Below are positions 33,161 to 41,101 of a stretch of 64,000 nt of DNA, one piece after another. Location: assembly GCA_964429235.1 (NCBI GenBank), contig CAYSAQ010000001.1, positions 1 to 64,000 of the forward strand, written 5' to 3'. Within the stretch, counting starts at the first letter, position 1. Every line of letters begins with the position of its first letter. The notes under the pieces were generated by a model. The model worked only from the letters and a program-made list of their open reading frames with translations. It was not told the DNA's origin and made no database searches. The position numbers and the translations under genes are program-made. Origin of the DNA: CAYSAQ01 sp964429235 (GTDB lineage: Bacteria > Margulisbacteria > Riflemargulisbacteria > GWF2-35-9 > DYQY01).

Positions 33161-34201
33161 TTATCTATCAGGATTAAGAATCATATCAAAGCCTTTATTA
33201 AAAAGCTTCACAGCATCACGGGTTATCTTATTCCTACCTTCTCTAGCAGTATTACCTTTGCCTCCAAGCAAAACTATAATAAGACGTTCACCCTCACGTT
33301 CAGCAGTTACAGCATAATTGTAACCAGACATCTTTATAAAACCAGTCTTAAGACCATCAACACCTTGATAGTTGCCAAGCAACTTATTAGTGTTACTTCT
33401 AGTAACCTTTTTATATTGATATTTCACACCTTCTACTAGGTTTTTCTTTAATGGATAGCTGAAAGACTTTAAAGAATGCAAATCGGCTAGTAATGGCTCA
33501 TATTTATCTATATATAGTTTGCAAAACTCGGCAAACTGACGAGCAGTAATTCGATTGAAACCACTTAGACCTGATGGCTCTTCTAGATGCATCTGGTCAA
33601 ACCCGTTCATAGAAAAGAAATCGTTTACTGTTCTAGCATATTTATCTCTTCCACCAAACAACTGATACACTGCAAAATAAGCAGCATCGTTACCAGAAAC
33701 AATTCCTAACCCTTGTAATATTTGTCTATATGTAACACGTTGCCCGACTTCTAAAAACATCACAGCAGCATCTAATGGAAGCTCTTCTAACCACTCATCT
33801 TCATCAACGTCTACATATGCATCCAAGTCTAATTCTCCTTGCTCTACTTTTTCCATAATATGATAAAGCAAAAAGAGTTTTGATAATGAGGCTGCAGTCC
33901 AATATTTATCTGGATTCTTGGCGTATAGAACATCACCGGTATAGAAGTCTATCATTATTCCGATTTCAGATTGAATATCGGCAGTAACCATACCATAAGG
34001 AACCCTTGTAGATTTAATTGGCTCTGGTACTTTTACTACTTCTTTTGCTACTTCTACTGGCACAGGTGCAATCACATTGGTTGCTTCTAGATTTTCTCGA
34101 ATGATATTATCCAGGGTAATACTTGTGGTGCCAATAATATAAGAATCCGATGTTACCGCTAGCAATAAGCCCAGCGATAATAATACTAAGAGTTTTCTCA
34201 C
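33161..34201 (-). CDS. D-alanyl-D-alanine carboxypeptidase (S11/PBP5-like)
   Basis: 346 residues with an N-terminal signal peptide or anchor (about 1-24). Catalytic motifs of family S11: SxxK at 105-108 (SLSK), SGN at 169-171 and KTG at 285-287. It trims the terminal D-Ala of peptidoglycan stems in the periplasm. The usual long C-terminal beta domain and amphipathic anchor are missing or very short, so it may be soluble or N-anchored. Overlaps yqeY by 4 bp. Confidence 0.9.
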   Translation of the reverse strand: MRKLLVLLSLGLLLAVTSDSYIIGTTSITLDNIIRENLEATNVIAPVPVEVAKEVVKVPEPIKSTRVPYGMVTADIQSEIGIMIDFYTGDVLYAKNPDKYWTAASLSKLFLLYHIMEKVEQGELDLDAYVDVDEDEWLEELPLDAAVMFLEVGQRVTYRQILQGLGIVSGNDAAYFAVYQLFGGRDKYARTVNDFFSMNGFDQMHLEEPSGLSGFNRITARQFAEFCKLYIDKYEPLLADLHSLKSFSYPLKKNLVEGVKYQYKKVTRSNTNKLLGNYQGVDGLKTGFIKMSGYNYAVTAEREGERLIIVLLGGKGNTAREGRNKITRDAVKLFNKGFDMILNPDR

Positions 34202-34629
34202 GATAGTTTTTTATCTACCAATTCTTTAACTAGCTTACCGTCGATAGGAAGTCCTTTTTTCATAACAGCACCCATAACTCTGCCCATTTCGCTTTTGTTA
34301 GTTGCTCCTACTTCAGCGATTACTTCAGTTACTAAAGCTTCTGTTTCTTCGACTGTTAACTTCTTTGGCAAGTACTTTGATACGACCTCTAGTTCAGCTT
34401 TTAGTTCTTCAGCAGCTTCTGCTCTATCGTTATCGATAGATTGCTGTAGAGCATCTTTAACATTCTTTTCATAAGTACCAATGATCTTAAGAATTTCTTC
34501 TTCAGGTAAGTCTCCTCTAGCGTCTACAGTCATGATTTTTGTTTTCATCATTCGTAGAACACTAAGTGTTACTTTATCCTTTGCTTTCATTGCTGTTTTT
34601 ATATCATCTGAAATTTTTGCATATAACAT
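34198..34629 (-). CDS. yqeY: GatB/YqeY family protein
   Basis: 143 residues, helical: KDKVTLSVLRMMKTKI near the start, then YLPKKLTVEETEALV and MGRVMGAVMKKG, the family signature. It resembles the tRNA-binding tail of GatB; its cellular role is unclear. It precedes the carboxypeptidase with a 4-bp overlap. Confidence 0.9.
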   Translation of the reverse strand: MLYAKISDDIKTAMKAKDKVTLSVLRMMKTKIMTVDARGDLPEEEILKIIGTYEKNVKDALQQSIDNDRAEAAEELKAELEVVSKYLPKKLTVEETEALVTEVIAEVGATNKSEMGRVMGAVMKKGLPIDGKLVKELVDKKLS

Positions 34630-34634
34630 GTTGT

Positions 34635-34870
34635 CTCCTTAGACCCCTCAGTCCCTTTCTCACTTCGACTCCGCTCAGTGAACGGGACAGCTCCCCTATT
34701 AGTGGAGCCTCTTGATGGAGTTTTTTATTTTTATGAAGTTATTGTACTTTATTGACTGGAATTAGTTAAGGTTTATTGAATTGTGGCTACGCAGCCACAA
34801 TTGGCGTAATTGACGAAGGGGGTTTATAAGGGCGGCGTAGCCCTTAACAAATATTTCCATTCTCCCCTTT
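34635..34870. other. Gap of about 300 bp with several hairpins
   Basis: Between yqeY and the 31-codon gene. I see a repeat-like block (34640-34711, including GTCCC...GGGAC and GCTCC-cctattagt-GGAGC), a perfect hairpin TGTGGCT-acgc-AGCCACA near 34783-34800, and AAGGGC-ggcgta-GCCCTT near 34829-34846. No open frame worth calling. Confidence 0.5.
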
Positions 34871-34926
34871 CTTTTTTATATTTCTAGCGTAGACTAAAAG
34901 TAGTACTACAAAAAGGAGATAACACT

Positions 34927-35022
34927 ATGGGTAAAGATAAACCAGGACGCGGTTCAAAAAAAGCACCACTTAAAACAGCTAAAGAAAAAAAAGCTGAAAA
35001 ACAAGCAAAGAAAAACGGCTAA
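34927..35022 (+). CDS. 31-residue Lys-rich protein
   Basis: A short frame from ATG to TAA encoding MGKDKPGRGSKK and a C-terminal half of alternating Lys, Ala and Glu. AAGGAGAT lies 8 nt before the ATG, a strong translation signal for so short a frame. Composition recalls small basic ribosome- or nucleic acid-associated proteins such as Thx, but there is no clear match. It is an isolated plus-strand gene. The good Shine-Dalgarno sequence and codon-like structure are the only support. Confidence 0.55.
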   Translation: MGKDKPGRGSKKAPLKTAKEKKAEKQAKKNG

Positions 35023-35049
35023 TTCAGTAAGAATTATAAAATCCGAGCG

Positions 35050-35131
35050 AGCCCCCTTTATCAAAGGGGGAAGCGGCAACGCCGCAGGGGGATTATTCTT
35101 TCCCCTGGGGGAAAGTTAGATAGGGGGTTCT
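35050..35131. repeat. Two adjacent palindromic repeat units
   Basis: Unit 1 (35050-35094): CCCCCTTTATCAAAGGGGG, hairpin CGGC-aac-GCCG, AGGGGGATT. Unit 2 (35098-35131): CTTTCCCC-tgggg-gaaag, then TAGGGGGTTCTA. The recG stop (TAG, complement of 35130-35132) touches the end of unit 2. Confidence 0.7.
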
Positions 35132-37169
35132 AGTTCATTCCTGAATTCCCCACAAACAAATGCGGTCTATTCTGCAACTCATCAAATACCGGTTGATACT
35201 CATGTTCATCTTTATGCTCTACTATCTCTATAGCAATCTTCCTAGACTCCATTATCATAGCTTCATCTTTTATAAGATTCGCTACTAACATTGTTGGTAT
35301 CCCACTCTGCTTAGCTCCAAAATAATCACCTGGTCCACGAAGCTCTAAGTCTACTTCTGCTAACTCAAACCCATTAGAAGTTGCTACTAACGCTCCTAAC
35401 CTTTTATTACAATTCTCAGTTTTTGATGTACTTACAAGATAACAAAACGAAGCTTTATTACTTCTACCAATACGTCCTCTTAGCTGATGCAATTGCGATA
35501 ACCCAAACCGCTCAGCATGTTCTATCACCATGATAGTTGCATCAGGCACATCCACCCCTACCTCTATTACTGTAGTCGCTACCAAGACATCAATCTTCTT
35601 ATCACGAAAATCTTTCATTACCTTATCTTTCTCTACCTGCTTCATCTTGCCATGCAGCAATCCTATATTATGGTTAGGGAAATAATTAGCTTTTATAAAC
35701 TCCGAGCCCTCTGTAGCAGCCTTTAGGTCTATCTTTTCAGACTCTTCTACTAACGGGAATACCCAATAGGCTTGATTGCCTTTTTCTAGCTCTTCAGAAA
35801 TCTTATTAAGTAATTGTTTGGTTATCTTACGAATCCAATCTGTAGCTATCGGTGTACGCCCTGGCGGCATCTCGTCTAATAACGATTTATCTAGATCACC
35901 ATATAAGGTTAAGGTTAACGTCCTTGGTATTGGTGTTGCGGTTATGACTAACAGGTCAGCTTCCCCTTGTTTAGACTTCTTACGTAGTGCAGAACGCTGC
36001 AAGACACCAAACCTATGTTGTTCATCTATTATCGCTAGTCCTAGGTTGGCAAACTTCACCTTTTCCTGAAAGAGAGCATGCGTCCCGACTGCTACTTGAG
36101 CTAGTCCATTAGCTACCCTTGAATGACGTTCTATTTTCTTCTTTGCAGTAATACTACCTACTAGTAACTCTACTGTAATCCCTAGTGGCTGTAAGTAGCG
36201 AATCATCTTCTGATAATGCTGATAAGCAAGTATCTCTGTAGGCGCCATTATCGCTACCTGATAATCATTCTCTATAGCTGTAAGTATCGCTGCCATGGCA
36301 ACCTCTGTCTTACCAGACCCTACATCTCCTTGCACCATACGGTTCATTGGTCGTTTAGATGCCATATCCTCACGTACTTCTGCTATCACCCTATCTTGTG
36401 CACCTGTAAGTGTATAAGGAAGGCTGTCGAAATATTGGCTACTAAGGTTATTCTTATTCTCAAAGCTGATGCCCTGCTCTTCTTCTCTATTTCTAGCACG
36501 TGCCATCATCAGTACTAGCTGTAAGTAGAAGATATCTTCAAAGATTAGCCTACGCTTAGCTTTTAAATATGTATCTCCATCTTTTGGGTAATGATAATAC
36601 CAAATAGCATTAGCTAGAGACATTAGGGTATGCTTCTCACATATTTGTTTTGGTATTGGGTCTACAAGCTTTCTTAACTCATACTTTAGACTACGTTCAA
36701 TAATAGCCCTCAGTTGTTTCTGATAAACGCCTTTAGTAAGCGAATAGATAGGCATCACCTTATCTACGTTGTCTTTTGTAGCGAACTCATAGTCGCTAAC
36801 CTTTATTTGTTTCTTTCTGGACATCGGATCTATCACTATCTTGCCCGAAACAAGCACCTTGGTGCCTTCTTTTAGAATCTTTTTAAGATACGCCTGATTA
36901 AACCAAGTAGCCTGCATGCTCCCAGTCTCATCGTCTATAAGCGCATTAATTATATGGTATTTGCCTTTTTTGTATTCAGAAACCCGAGCTATCGTACCTA
37001 TCGCAAAAGTATCCTCACCAGGTACTAGTTTATATATCTTTTTGATATTGCGTCTATCTTGGTAATTTGCTGGAAATATATGCAATGCATCTGCAGTAGT
37101 TTGTAACCCCAGATTTTCTAATCTCTTGGCAAATGCAGCACTAACACCTTGTACGTTTTGAATATCCAT
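35130..37169 (-). CDS. recG: ATP-dependent DNA helicase RecG
   Basis: 679 residues. N-terminal wedge/OB domain (about 1-200), then a superfamily 2 helicase with QGDVGSGKTEVA (Walker A), IIDEQHRFG (the RecG form of the DEAD box), ITATPIPRTL, and QLHQLRGRIGRS in motif VI. It reverses stalled forks and branch-migrates Holliday junctions. It follows the Gln-rich unknown gene by 16 bp. Confidence 0.97.
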   Translation of the reverse strand: MDIQNVQGVSAAFAKRLENLGLQTTADALHIFPANYQDRRNIKKIYKLVPGEDTFAIGTIARVSEYKKGKYHIINALIDDETGSMQATWFNQAYLKKILKEGTKVLVSGKIVIDPMSRKKQIKVSDYEFATKDNVDKVMPIYSLTKGVYQKQLRAIIERSLKYELRKLVDPIPKQICEKHTLMSLANAIWYYHYPKDGDTYLKAKRRLIFEDIFYLQLVLMMARARNREEEQGISFENKNNLSSQYFDSLPYTLTGAQDRVIAEVREDMASKRPMNRMVQGDVGSGKTEVAMAAILTAIENDYQVAIMAPTEILAYQHYQKMIRYLQPLGITVELLVGSITAKKKIERHSRVANGLAQVAVGTHALFQEKVKFANLGLAIIDEQHRFGVLQRSALRKKSKQGEADLLVITATPIPRTLTLTLYGDLDKSLLDEMPPGRTPIATDWIRKITKQLLNKISEELEKGNQAYWVFPLVEESEKIDLKAATEGSEFIKANYFPNHNIGLLHGKMKQVEKDKVMKDFRDKKIDVLVATTVIEVGVDVPDATIMVIEHAERFGLSQLHQLRGRIGRSNKASFCYLVSTSKTENCNKRLGALVATSNGFELAEVDLELRGPGDYFGAKQSGIPTMLVANLIKDEAMIMESRKIAIEIVEHKDEHEYQPVFDELQNRPHLFVGNSGMN

Positions 37170-37185
37170 TCAGGAGCTAAGTATC

Positions 37186-37743
37186 TTACTCTTGAACCTG
37201 TTCTAGCCCTAACACATCACTTAGGATATGGGTAAGCTCATCGGATAATACTTTTGGCACCTTAATAGTAAGAAACTCTTCAGCTTCTGCTGCCTTATCT
37301 TCAGATATCCAGTCTGTATTCTTAAGCATATACTTAAGTGCACTACGGTTTACTTTTCTAGAAACACGTTTAGACTCATCTTCAATAGTTTTTTTCATGT
37401 TTTTAACAAGCTCTTTCTCCTGAGACTTTTCTTTTATTCCATTAACAGCTTGTTGCTCAACTTTTTTATTAACAGCTTGCTTTACTTCTTTTTGCTGCTC
37501 TTTCTTCGCTACTTGTTGCCCAGCTGCTTGCCCAGCTGCTGGATTAGCCGCTTGTTGTTGTGGCTGCTGAACTTGCTGCTGAGGTTGTTGCACCTGTGCC
37601 TGTTGTATATTTGGTTTTGCCTGATTTGGCATCATTGGCCTTGTCTGATCTACTGGTGCATGCTGCGGCGCAGGTTTCTGTTGTACCATTCCTGGTTTTG
37701 GCATGTTCTGAGCAGGTGGTGTGTTTGCTATAGGATTGACCAC
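37186..37743 (-). CDS. Unknown protein with Pro/Gln-rich disordered N-terminus
   Basis: 185 residues. Residues 1-80 are Pro/Gln/Ala-rich and surely disordered; 80-130 are Lys/Glu-rich and coiled-coil-like; 130-185 look like a small helical domain. No signal peptide. The start is a GTG at 37743 with AAAGGGG upstream. No family recognised; it precedes recG in the same direction. Confidence 0.65.
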   Translation of the reverse strand: MVNPIANTPPAQNMPKPGMVQQKPAPQHAPVDQTRPMMPNQAKPNIQQAQVQQPQQQVQQPQQQAANPAAGQAAGQQVAKKEQQKEVKQAVNKKVEQQAVNGIKEKSQEKELVKNMKKTIEDESKRVSRKVNRSALKYMLKNTDWISEDKAAEAEEFLTIKVPKVLSDELTHILSDVLGLEQVQE

Positions 37744-37829
37744 GTTTTGTCCCCTTTATTATATTTATTATCCCGATGGACTTAGTACTTATTATACATG
37801 AAGCTCAATAATAAGTGGATAGCTAGTAT

Positions 37830-37857
37830 CTTCCTTTTTTCTTGATAAAAAAGGAAG
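37830..37857. repeat. 11-bp stem hairpin repeat
   Basis: CTTCCTTTTTT-cttgat-AAAAAAGGAAG, followed by CAAAAAATCAAG. It lies in the 370-bp gap 37744-38113, which also holds the second 94-bp element and a palindromic unit; no gene is visible in the gap. Confidence 0.6.
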
Positions 37858-37892
37858 CAAAAAATCAAGAGCACTCAAAACTCGCCGCATTA

Positions 37893-37986
37893 CTTTTGAA
37901 TGATTTTATTCGAGCCCCTCAGGCGGGGAGCTTAACTCTCAAAAAATCACTACAAAGTATAATTACTCAAACAGTTGAGTACTCAG
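37893..37986 (+). repeat. 94-bp structured element, copy 2
   Basis: Same length as and 83% identical to the complement of 10319-10412. First stem CCCC-tcaggc-GGGG, imperfect outer arms (ACTTTTGAATGATTTT with AAAAAATCACTACAAAGT), then a perfect hairpin TACTCAA-acag-TTGAGTA. Invariant blocks are CTCAGGCG, CAAAGTATA and CTCAAACAGTTGAG. On the plus strand, antisense to neighbouring genes. Confidence 0.7.
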
Positions 37987-38010
37987 GTAAAAACAGGGAG
38001 AAGCTGTATT

Positions 38011-38055
38011 AATCCTTCCCTTACAAAGGGAAGGTGCCCAAAGGGCGGAAGGGTA
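38011..38055. repeat. Single palindromic repeat unit
   Basis: AATCCTTCCCTTACAAAGGG and AAGG (inner palindrome CCTTCCCTT/AAGGGAAGG), then hairpin GCCC-aaa-GGGC and GGAAGGG. It is the unit of 33105-33150 in the opposite orientation, 58 bp beyond the barrel-like gene stop. Confidence 0.65.
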
Positions 38056-38113
38056 TAAAAAAGGGGGCACCAATGGCACCCCTTCTTTTATTCTTTTTAA
38101 AAGTAGTTAACTA

Positions 38114-38692
38114 CTATAGTCCAGCAGCGATACCTACTCTGAAATACATTCCAGATCTATCAATTGCTCCCATATCAAGACTAGCTCCTGCTCCTATTTC
38201 ATCATTTATAGCTTTTTCGCCATCCCATAATTTTGAAAGAAATCCAGCTTGAGCAAACCAATGAACCATTGGAACTATTCCTTGTTGATAATGTGCATAT
38301 AATCCGCCATAAAGGCTGCCAGGAACTATACCAGGAGTAGAATCAATAGTACCTAAATCAAATAACACAGAACCACCGATAGCAACATCCATAATTGCAA
38401 AAGGAAGCTTTGCTTGTAACTCAATAGCAGATGCATTTATTTTAGTAGCTCCTTCTGACAAAGTAAAATCTCCAAAACTTGGAGTGCCTGTTGCTGTGAT
38501 ATTTGCATCTCCTAACATATGATAATACAACGTAGTATCAAGAAATGGGATAAGTGGAAAATTAACCCCGATACCATACCCAGCCTGTTTAGCAAAAGAT
38601 GAATACGTTCCTTCTACTCTTAATAATGAGAATGCTGAACTGGTCATTAATAAAACTGCAACTAGTAACAAAACTGACTTAAACTTTTTCAT
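38114..38692 (-). CDS. Exported protein, possible small outer-membrane barrel
   Basis: 192 residues. The Met at 38692 gives a typical signal peptide (MKKFKSVLLLVAVLLMTSSAF, cleavage near Ala-Phe-Ser), with AGGAATATT just upstream; a start 12 codons earlier would spoil it. The mature part has alternating hydrophobic/polar strands with many Gly (GYGIGVNFPL, VPGSLYGGLYAHYQ, YFRVGIAAG), consistent with an 8-stranded barrel. No OmpA peptidoglycan domain. Function unknown. Confidence 0.65.
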   Translation of the reverse strand: MKKFKSVLLLVAVLLMTSSAFSLLRVEGTYSSFAKQAGYGIGVNFPLIPFLDTTLYYHMLGDANITATGTPSFGDFTLSEGATKINASAIELQAKLPFAIMDVAIGGSVLFDLGTIDSTPGIVPGSLYGGLYAHYQQGIVPMVHWFAQAGFLSKLWDGEKAINDEIGAGASLDMGAIDRSGMYFRVGIAAGL

Positions 38693-38769
38693 AATATTCC
38701 TACTATTTATATAATGGCTATTAACCACTTAGATTATTATAACAAGAAAAGGCGCTTAGTTTCTAGTGC

Positions 38770-39573
38770 CTAATCTTGTAACATATATTTAGATAGTACG
38801 TTTGGAATAGCATGCTCTGGGTCTTGTTCATGGACAGAAGAATGATGTACAAAAGGCATCTTAGTACCTGCCCTAATAGATGTTCCTCTATTAACAAGCT
38901 TTATAGGAGCATCTACTGGCTGTCTTTGAAGCCAATGATAAGTCCATTCTATGCGCTCACCGTCTTCATCTACTAACACTAAACTATTAAACATTGTGTA
39001 CATAGTCCCATTAGGGTTCATCTTATTTGCTGAGAGATCATCATATTGAGTTACACAATCCCATAAGTATTCAGACACTCCCCAGCCAAAAATAATTAGA
39101 TCGAACTTATCATTCAAGTTAGTTAGCTGTGTTTCAATATCTAATATCATTAAATTATCTCGGACTTTTCTATAGGCATCAATATCACTTTTGCTTAACT
39201 TAACTTTATTACGCAGAGCCCACCCTTTATAGCCCCTCTCACTAAAAAACTCTCCACTTTTTTTATTTATTGCTGTTAGTTGCAGATTTGCACCAAACTT
39301 TTGTTTTGCTTCTATAGCTTCACGTCCACGCCCTACCCCTATAAACAATGCTTTCACCGGTCCGGCTTGCAACCTATTCTGTATATCGCTAGATAAAGCA
39401 CCACCGTAACAAACACTATCAAGGTTCTCAAACCCACGAGTAAGAAACTCTGGAACACTATAGTCTGTCAACCATGCAGGCAACATTAGTCTAACTTTAA
39501 AAAGTTTTGATATCTGAGCAGAAACCCTTTTTAATACTGTTGGTTTAGACATAGCTATTACTTTTGTTTGCAT
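38770..39573 (-). CDS. Methyltransferase-like protein of unknown substrate
   Basis: 267 residues. A central Rossmann-like stretch (VKALFIGVGRGREAIEAK, then LQLTAINKK) resembles motif I and II of SAM-dependent methyltransferases, and FDLIIFGWGVSEYL resembles motif IV. The N-terminal 60 and C-terminal 80 residues match nothing I know. The start may be the Met at residue 8. Stands alone between the exported protein and rpsT. Confidence 0.5.
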   Translation of the reverse strand: MQTKVIAMSKPTVLKRVSAQISKLFKVRLMLPAWLTDYSVPEFLTRGFENLDSVCYGGALSSDIQNRLQAGPVKALFIGVGRGREAIEAKQKFGANLQLTAINKKSGEFFSERGYKGWALRNKVKLSKSDIDAYRKVRDNLMILDIETQLTNLNDKFDLIIFGWGVSEYLWDCVTQYDDLSANKMNPNGTMYTMFNSLVLVDEDGERIEWTYHWLQRQPVDAPIKLVNRGTSIRAGTKMPFVHHSSVHEQDPEHAIPNVLSKYMLQD

Positions 39574-39622
39574 ATATATTTATCGTAGCAAGTTTGCTGT
39601 TATTGCAGTGAATACAAGCTTG

Positions 39623-39651
39623 TTGCATGTTGGTTCACTCTCTGGTATCAT
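39623..39651 (+). promoter_or_regulatory. Promoter of rpsT
   Basis: TTGCAT (39623-39628), 17-bp spacer, TATCAT (39646-39651) with TGG directly before it (extended -10). The leader is about 40 nt and ends in AGTGAGGTAGAA before the ATG. Confidence 0.6.
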
Positions 39652-39695
39652 ACATCTGCTTTATATATATATAATCAGATAAAAGTGAGGTAGAA

Positions 39696-39959
39696 ATGGC
39701 AAACAATAAATCAGCATTAAAGAGGATTAAGATCGCAGAAAGAAATAAAGAGCGAAATAGCAATCAGAAGTCTAAGATGAAAACTAGTGTTATCAAAACA
39801 TTAGAAGCAATCGAGTCTAATGATAAAGAAAGCACATCTATTTTAAAAGCAACGGTTAAGATAATGGATACTATTGCAAGAAAAGGCATTATTCATAAGA
39901 ACAAAGCAAATAGATTAAAATCTAGATTAACTAAAAAGTTAAACAAAACTTCAAAATAA
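39696..39959 (+). CDS. rpsT: 30S ribosomal protein S20
   Basis: 87 residues, very basic: NNKSALKRIKIAERNKERN at the start and GIIHKNKANRLKSRLTKKLN near the end, the S20 hallmark. It binds 16S rRNA helices early in small-subunit assembly. Monocistronic, with its own promoter and a strong terminator. Confidence 0.97.
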   Translation: MANNKSALKRIKIAERNKERNSNQKSKMKTSVIKTLEAIESNDKESTSILKATVKIMDTIARKGIIHKNKANRLKSRLTKKLNKTSK

Positions 39960-39992
39960 TTAATCCTTAATATTAAACCTCAAATTAATTTA

Positions 39993-40020
39993 AAAACCTC
40001 TTCTTCGGAAGGGGTTTTTT
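39993..40020 (+). terminator. Rho-independent terminator of rpsT
   Basis: AACCTCTTC pairs with GAAGGGGTT (9 bp, one G-U) around a UUCG tetraloop, followed by TTTT. Textbook form. Confidence 0.9.
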
Positions 40021-40030
40021 GTGTTCTAGT

Positions 40031-40162
40031 AATCCTCCGTCAGCCTAATAGCTGCCACCTCCTTTGACCTGCACGAAGCATAGCGAAGTATAAAGGAGGC
40101 TTCATGATTAATCTAATAGCCCCCTTTATCAAAGGGGGAAGAGGCAAAGCCGAAGGGGGATT
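40031..40162. repeat. Composite palindromic repeat with a centre insertion
   Basis: Same A plus B layout and the same internal spacer (TTCATGATTAAT) as 26164-26275, but unit A's inner palindrome CCTCCTTTGA...TATAAAGGAGG is split at its centre by about 20 bp (CCTGCACGAAGCATAGCGAAG). It ends 3 nt before the stop of the WYL regulator gene. Confidence 0.8.
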
Positions 40163-40165
40163 ATT

Positions 40166-41101
40166 CTAATAAAATGCAATCATGCTAAGTAAGTCTTTAC
40201 GCATTCTCATACGCAATTCTGATGGTTTTAGTATTTCAACTTGTGCTCCGAAAGACAAAAGAAATCTATAAGTCGCCTCAACATCATTGGTCTGAAAACT
40301 AAATGCACTTCTACCTCTATCATCTTTAGTCTTCTTTAATGATGAGAATTTTTCTTTAACTACATCAACAACTTCAGGAGCAAACCTTACAACTACTTCT
40401 TGTAATTTATGATTACTAGCAAAAACGCCCGACTGTTTATTTTCAGGTGGCACAAATCCTGTAGCTAGCTTTCTTACTTCTGTTATTTGGCTAAATGCAT
40501 ACTTTCGTTCTTTATCTGTTTCATCTATAGCAATAAGAAACCATTCACCATACAAGAAGCTAAGCTTGATTGGTTTTACTGTCTTCTTCTGTGACTTTTG
40601 TTTTTCATCATGCGCTAAGTGAACTATCTTTAATAGCTTTTGTTCCTCAAGAGCTGCCGTAATAGTACGCAACCTTGAAGCATAGCGTTTATCAAGAGTA
40701 ATATCTTTTGATAATGTTGTAGCAAATGAAAAACCTTCAGGAGATACTTCTATCTTATCGCCCAAAATACCAGATAACTTTTTAAAAGATTTATCCAAAA
40801 CAGAGAAATATGATGTTCCCTTATAACTATCAAGAACAATACGTCCTAAAATAATAGAAACCAGATCACCCTCTGTTAGCACTAGGTTATCAAGCTTAAA
40901 TTCTTTTGTATAAAAATATCCATTCTTTCCCTTAGAGTACCTAAGTGGTGCGGAGAAAGACTTCTTCATAAAATCAACATCTCTCAATATTGTTCTTTCT
41001 GATACGTTAAAAAAATGCTGAAGAGTCTGACAGTTAGGATACTGGTCTGCTCGTATTTGCTTATCTATTTCTATTACTCTTAAATATGCTTCACTTGCCA
41101 T
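40166..41101 (-). CDS. WYL-domain HTH transcriptional regulator
   Basis: 311 residues. N-terminal helix-turn-helix (about 10-65: TLQHFFNVSERTILRDVDFM), a middle helical linker and a WYL domain (about 150-235, IKLSFLYGEWFLIAID in place of WYL) with a C-terminal extension (RFAPEVVDVVKEKF). Such proteins often sense nucleic acids or nucleotides and control stress or repair genes. The start overlaps the lptD-like stop by one base, so it shares that operon. Confidence 0.85.
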   Translation of the reverse strand: MASEAYLRVIEIDKQIRADQYPNCQTLQHFFNVSERTILRDVDFMKKSFSAPLRYSKGKNGYFYTKEFKLDNLVLTEGDLVSIILGRIVLDSYKGTSYFSVLDKSFKKLSGILGDKIEVSPEGFSFATTLSKDITLDKRYASRLRTITAALEEQKLLKIVHLAHDEKQKSQKKTVKPIKLSFLYGEWFLIAIDETDKERKYAFSQITEVRKLATGFVPPENKQSGVFASNHKLQEVVVRFAPEVVDVVKEKFSSLKKTKDDRGRSAFSFQTNDVEATYRFLLSFGAQVEILKPSELRMRMRKDLLSMIAFY

